From NCBI RefSeq assembly GCF_024494725.1, contig NZ_JANHDK010000003.1:62001-126000 (forward strand): a DNA stretch of 64,000 nt, read 5' to 3'. Positions 61,759 through 64,000 of the stretch are shown here, in pieces. How positions within the stretch are numbered: position 1 is the stretch's first letter; the number at the start of each line of letters is the position of its first letter. The stretch comes from Haloplanus ruber (lineage in GTDB: Archaea > Halobacteriota > Halobacteria > Halobacteriales > Haloferacaceae). A program made the translations under genes and the position numbers. The notes under the pieces are model-generated. The model saw nothing but the letters and a program-made list of their open reading frames with translations. It searched no databases and was not told the DNA's origin.

Positions 61759-63209
61759 CACATCTCACCCCCGAAGGCTTCCTCGATTGTCGAGAGGAAC
61801 CGCGAGTTGAGCTCCGCGTCCGCCGAGCGTGCGTCGATATCGAGGGTCGCCCGACCGGCGTCGTCGAGACCCCCTTTGGTCCGACGGACGAGGCGGTCCT
61901 CTGTCTCGTCGAACGTCGACACCTGCGCCTCCTCGCTCATCGCGGTGTACCGTCCGGTGATCTCCATGCCCGCGTACACGACCCCTTCGTCGCCGTATTC
62001 GCGTCGCACGTCGAGTTCTCCGGCGTCTTCGCCGCTCACATCGTAGACGCCCTCGCGTCCCTCGACCGGCGTTCCGTCGCCGGGCGGCGACCGTTCGGTG
62101 ATGTTGATCCCGTTCCGGTCACAGACCTTCACGAGTTCGTTGAACAGTGCAACCGGGGTCGTCTGCATGGTGATCCGAGAACTGGATACCTCCTTCGACT
62201 CGCCACGGAGTGCCGACGGATCGATCTCCACCTCGGCGGTGATCGTCGTCTTCTCCGAAACCGTCGGCGTCGACTCCTGCCACTGCTGGGTCGACTCGCC
62301 GCTCTCGTCGAACAGTTCGGCGACTGTGACGCCGGACAGCGTGCGCCCGCCAAGTGTCGCCTGCAGTCGGGCGTCCAATCGGTCCACCTCCAGCAACTCG
62401 GAAATCGGACCGATGATCGCGTACCGCGCCGTATCACCGGGCTGAACGGTACGCGATCCCCACTTCACCTGCCGGCTCTGTGGATCGTACGACGACCCGT
62501 GTTCCGGGTCGAACTGGATCTGCGGAAACGTCCGTGACAGCCCGACCTGCAACCCCTCGACCCGAAGCGGCGCGGAGTCGGCTCCCGACTCCGTCCGGTG
62601 TTCGATATCGAGCACCAACGCCGCCTGCCCTTCGTACTGTTGTCGTCCCCGAAGGTCGTCGCGCTGTCCGTCCTCCTCGTTGCGAAGCACACGCAAGATC
62701 CGCTTGGCGTCACGGTAGAGTTCGGCACGTACGATGATCGGCAACTGGTCGTTCGGCAGCCCCGAGATATCGTAGCGCTCGGTCGCGACCCGAGCCGTGT
62801 CGTCCGCCATCGACTCCCGTGCCTCTGCAGCGTCCCAATCGAGATCGACCCCGACCACGCCGTCCTCGGGAATGCCATCCACGTCGATTGCCTTCATGAC
62901 GTAGTCGTCTTGGAACGCGTCCTCGTCCTGTTCGAGCGGTGGTTCGCGCGCCACGCCGACATACAGCGTCGTCCCCGGATACGCCGACTCGGACTCCCCG
63001 CTTACGCCGCCCGTCAGCACACCTAGGGGATGGGCGGGCGGATACTCCCGGTCCCTGATCACTTGGTCGTCTGCTCGGTTGAACACGCGGATCTCCCCGT
63101 CCGTCGAGTGCTCGGACTGATAGGCCTCGTCAGTGATCGTGAGATCGAACGAGAGCCGTTCGAGTAACCGCACTTCGGAGACAGTCCGATGTACCTCCGC
63201 CTGATACAT
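61758..63209 (-). CDS. Large acidic beta-rich protein, unknown
   Basis: Not recognised. The 483-aa soluble protein lacks signal peptide and membrane segments. Alternating strand patterns run throughout; the central part (about 215-310) has RTFPQIQFDPEHGSSYDP, then QVKWGSRTVQPGDTARYAIIGP, resembling an Ig- or arrestin-like beta sandwich. The final third repeats basic-acidic strands and ends in a helix. N-terminal TVSEVRLLERLSFDLTITDEA reads like the first strand of the same fold. It is the first gene of a pair with the zinc-finger membrane protein. AT-rich TAATTATC at about 63231-63238 is its likely promoter. Confidence 0.72.
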   Translation of the reverse strand: MYQAEVHRTVSEVRLLERLSFDLTITDEAYQSEHSTDGEIRVFNRADDQVIRDREYPPAHPLGVLTGGVSGESESAYPGTTLYVGVAREPPLEQDEDAFQDDYVMKAIDVDGIPEDGVVGVDLDWDAAEARESMADDTARVATERYDISGLPNDQLPIIVRAELYRDAKRILRVLRNEEDGQRDDLRGRQQYEGQAALVLDIEHRTESGADSAPLRVEGLQVGLSRTFPQIQFDPEHGSSYDPQSRQVKWGSRTVQPGDTARYAIIGPISELLEVDRLDARLQATLGGRTLSGVTVAELFDESGESTQQWQESTPTVSEKTTITAEVEIDPSALRGESKEVSSSRITMQTTPVALFNELVKVCDRNGINITERSPPGDGTPVEGREGVYDVSGEDAGELDVRREYGDEGVVYAGMEITGRYTAMSEEAQVSTFDETEDRLVRRTKGGLDDAGRATLDIDARSADAELNSRFLSTIEEAFGGEM

Positions 63210-63307
63210 GCAATCGATGATCCATCCGCTGATAATTATGTTTTTTGACGGTGTCCCCGACGAAATACGCCGACAGCACCGAAAATCACCGATATCCTCA
63301 ATCTGTC

Positions 63308-63323
63308 ATATAGATAACTATAT
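63308..63323. promoter_or_regulatory. AT-rich perfect inverted repeat
   Basis: ATATAG and CTATAT arms with a 4-bp ATAA spacer, about 100 bp upstream of the 63209 start. The surrounding 63210-63426 has no supported gene and is unusually AT-rich for this chromosome. It may be an operator or a second promoter. Confidence 0.4.
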
Positions 63324-63426
63324 CAGCTGCCTTCGAGTTACAGATCACGGTGAGATCGGTCGCCCCACAACTCGCGATTCCGGCTGTTTCCCGCCCGGTT
63401 CGGATTCGACGGCCCGTCGCGGCTGG

Positions 63427-63657
63427 TCACTCCGTCAGCGGCATGAGGACGCCGAAAACCAGCGGCGACAGCAAGAACAGACACACGCCGAGCACCTCGG
63501 CGTCGAACAGCAGCGTCGCCTCCCATCCCGGAATCCCGAAGCCCATCGCGTGGGCTGCGAGTTCACCGAGCGCGCCGACCGCAAACAGCGCGAGGCCGAG
63601 CAGCGTCCCCCGTTTCGTCAGCGTTCCGTAGTCTAAGTCGCCGTACCGTCCGGTCAT
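63427..63657 (-). CDS. Small two-helix membrane protein
   Basis: The 76-aa protein begins MTGRYGDLDYGTLTKRG, an N-terminal motif seen in a family of small haloarchaeal membrane proteins, and has helices at about 18-38 and 50-72. Function unknown. The start at 63657 is preferred because the motif begins there; an upstream start adds 19 residues that overlap the divergent promoter. Confidence 0.7.
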   Translation of the reverse strand: MTGRYGDLDYGTLTKRGTLLGLALFAVGALGELAAHAMGFGIPGWEATLLFDAEVLGVCLFLLSPLVFGVLMPLTE

Positions 63658-63739
63658 ACGCTCTGGTCGGTCACAGCCGGCAAGAAGGTTCCGTTCCGCG
63701 ACCGAAAGATCCACTACGGGTGATCCTCCATCGGTAGGT

Positions 63740-63991
63740 ATGAACGCGACCCTGCTTGAACTGCTCCCGCAACTGTTCGAACTGCTGGCCTTCGGCCTCG
63801 GAAGCCTCGGCCTGTCGGCCGCTGGCCTCTACTTCGAGCAATTTGCCCTCGCCACCGCCGAGAGCGGACAGGTCAAACTCGGGGCGTGGCTCGGGTTCAT
63901 GGGTCTCATGGCGTTTTACTTCGCCTACCTCATGGGGACCGACAAGTTCCGGCCGAAACTGGCGGCATTCCGGCAGCGCACCGCCGAGTAA
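63740..63991 (+). CDS. Small two-helix membrane protein, unknown
   Basis: The 83-aa protein has a first hydrophobic region (about 8-35) and a second (about 46-66), then a basic C-terminus KFRPKLAAFRQRTAE. No family recognised beyond small haloarchaeal membrane proteins. ATG at 63740 is divergent to the gene ending at 63427, and the stop falls 9 bases before the window end. Confidence 0.68.
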   Translation: MNATLLELLPQLFELLAFGLGSLGLSAAGLYFEQFALATAESGQVKLGAWLGFMGLMAFYFAYLMGTDKFRPKLAAFRQRTAE

Positions 63992-64000
63992 GACGACCGT

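Noticed and set aside
1-64000. Search for tRNA genes, CRISPR arrays, insertion sequences and inteins
   Set aside because: No T-loop/acceptor patterns in the gaps, no spaced direct repeats, no transposase motifs or terminal repeats, and the AtpA P-loop region is uninterrupted. This was done by eye, so very divergent examples could be missed.

Overview
The window is about 64 kb of GC-rich chromosome from a haloarchaeon (class Halobacteria). The evidence is a strongly acidic proteome, several TATA boxes placed about 24-32 nt before start codons as expected for leaderless or short-leader mRNAs, an archaeal RNase P RNA, archaeal translation and tRNA-modification genes (aRF1, TiaS, TruD, Pth2, Pcc1, L37Ae, RpoP), an A-type ATP synthase, a PGF-CTERM surface protein, sensory rhodopsin II with its transducer, and retinal-synthesis genes. 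Family is probably Haloferacaceae or Halorubraceae, but the sequence alone does not settle this. There is no rRNA, tRNA, CRISPR array, insertion sequence or obvious provirus. Gene density is high and the region reads as core chromosome.

Layout. 1-4.0 kb: end of a ba3-type oxidase locus (5'-truncated cbaA plus a small anchored protein), then unknown membrane and soluble proteins on the minus strand. 4.2-7.6 kb: haem genes hemH-hemG with convergent hemE. 7.7-10.2 kb: an HxlR regulator facing two DoxX-family membrane proteins across a palindrome-rich intergenic region. 10.3-15.3 kb: phototaxis receptor htr2-sop2 followed by a hybrid REC-PAS-GAF histidine kinase. 15.3-24.2 kb: anchored ferredoxin, 6-phosphogluconate dehydrogenase, M29 aminopeptidase, GDPD, RNase P RNA, AMMECR1, nicotinate phosphoribosyltransferase and two Hvo_1808-like putative surface metalloproteases. 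24.3-29.4 kb: a propeller protein and a translation/chaperone/tRNA-modification block. 29.5-31.2 kb: an actin homologue next to an archaellum D/E-domain protein. 31.2-49.2 kb: transport, PhoU-RCK, amino-acid, pyrimidine, lipid and riboflavin genes, MinD with a tiny membrane protein, aRF1 and a GT87 membrane protein. 49.2-61.0 kb: A-type ATP synthase genes (atpH-I-K-E-C-F-A-B ... D), with lycopene cyclase and the Brp-type retinal synthase inserted between atpB and atpD. 61.1-64.0 kb: an uncharacterised zinc-finger membrane protein and a large acidic protein, then two small membrane proteins.

How the genes fit together. Lycopene cyclase and Brp convert lycopene to beta-carotene and then retinal, which the SopII opsin about 39 kb away needs as chromophore. 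Htr2 passes the signal to the Che system, whose genes are not in the window. The ATP synthase uses the proton gradient produced by respiration, including the ba3 oxidase, and that oxidase needs the haem made with hemE/G/H.

Convergent genes are packed unusually tightly. Five pairs share four bases at their stop codons, three of them as CTAG, and two more pairs abut exactly. Start codons were adjusted from the longest possible frames using family N-termini, TATA spacing and overlap with neighbours; most long frames opposite real genes are GC-driven shadows and are left out.
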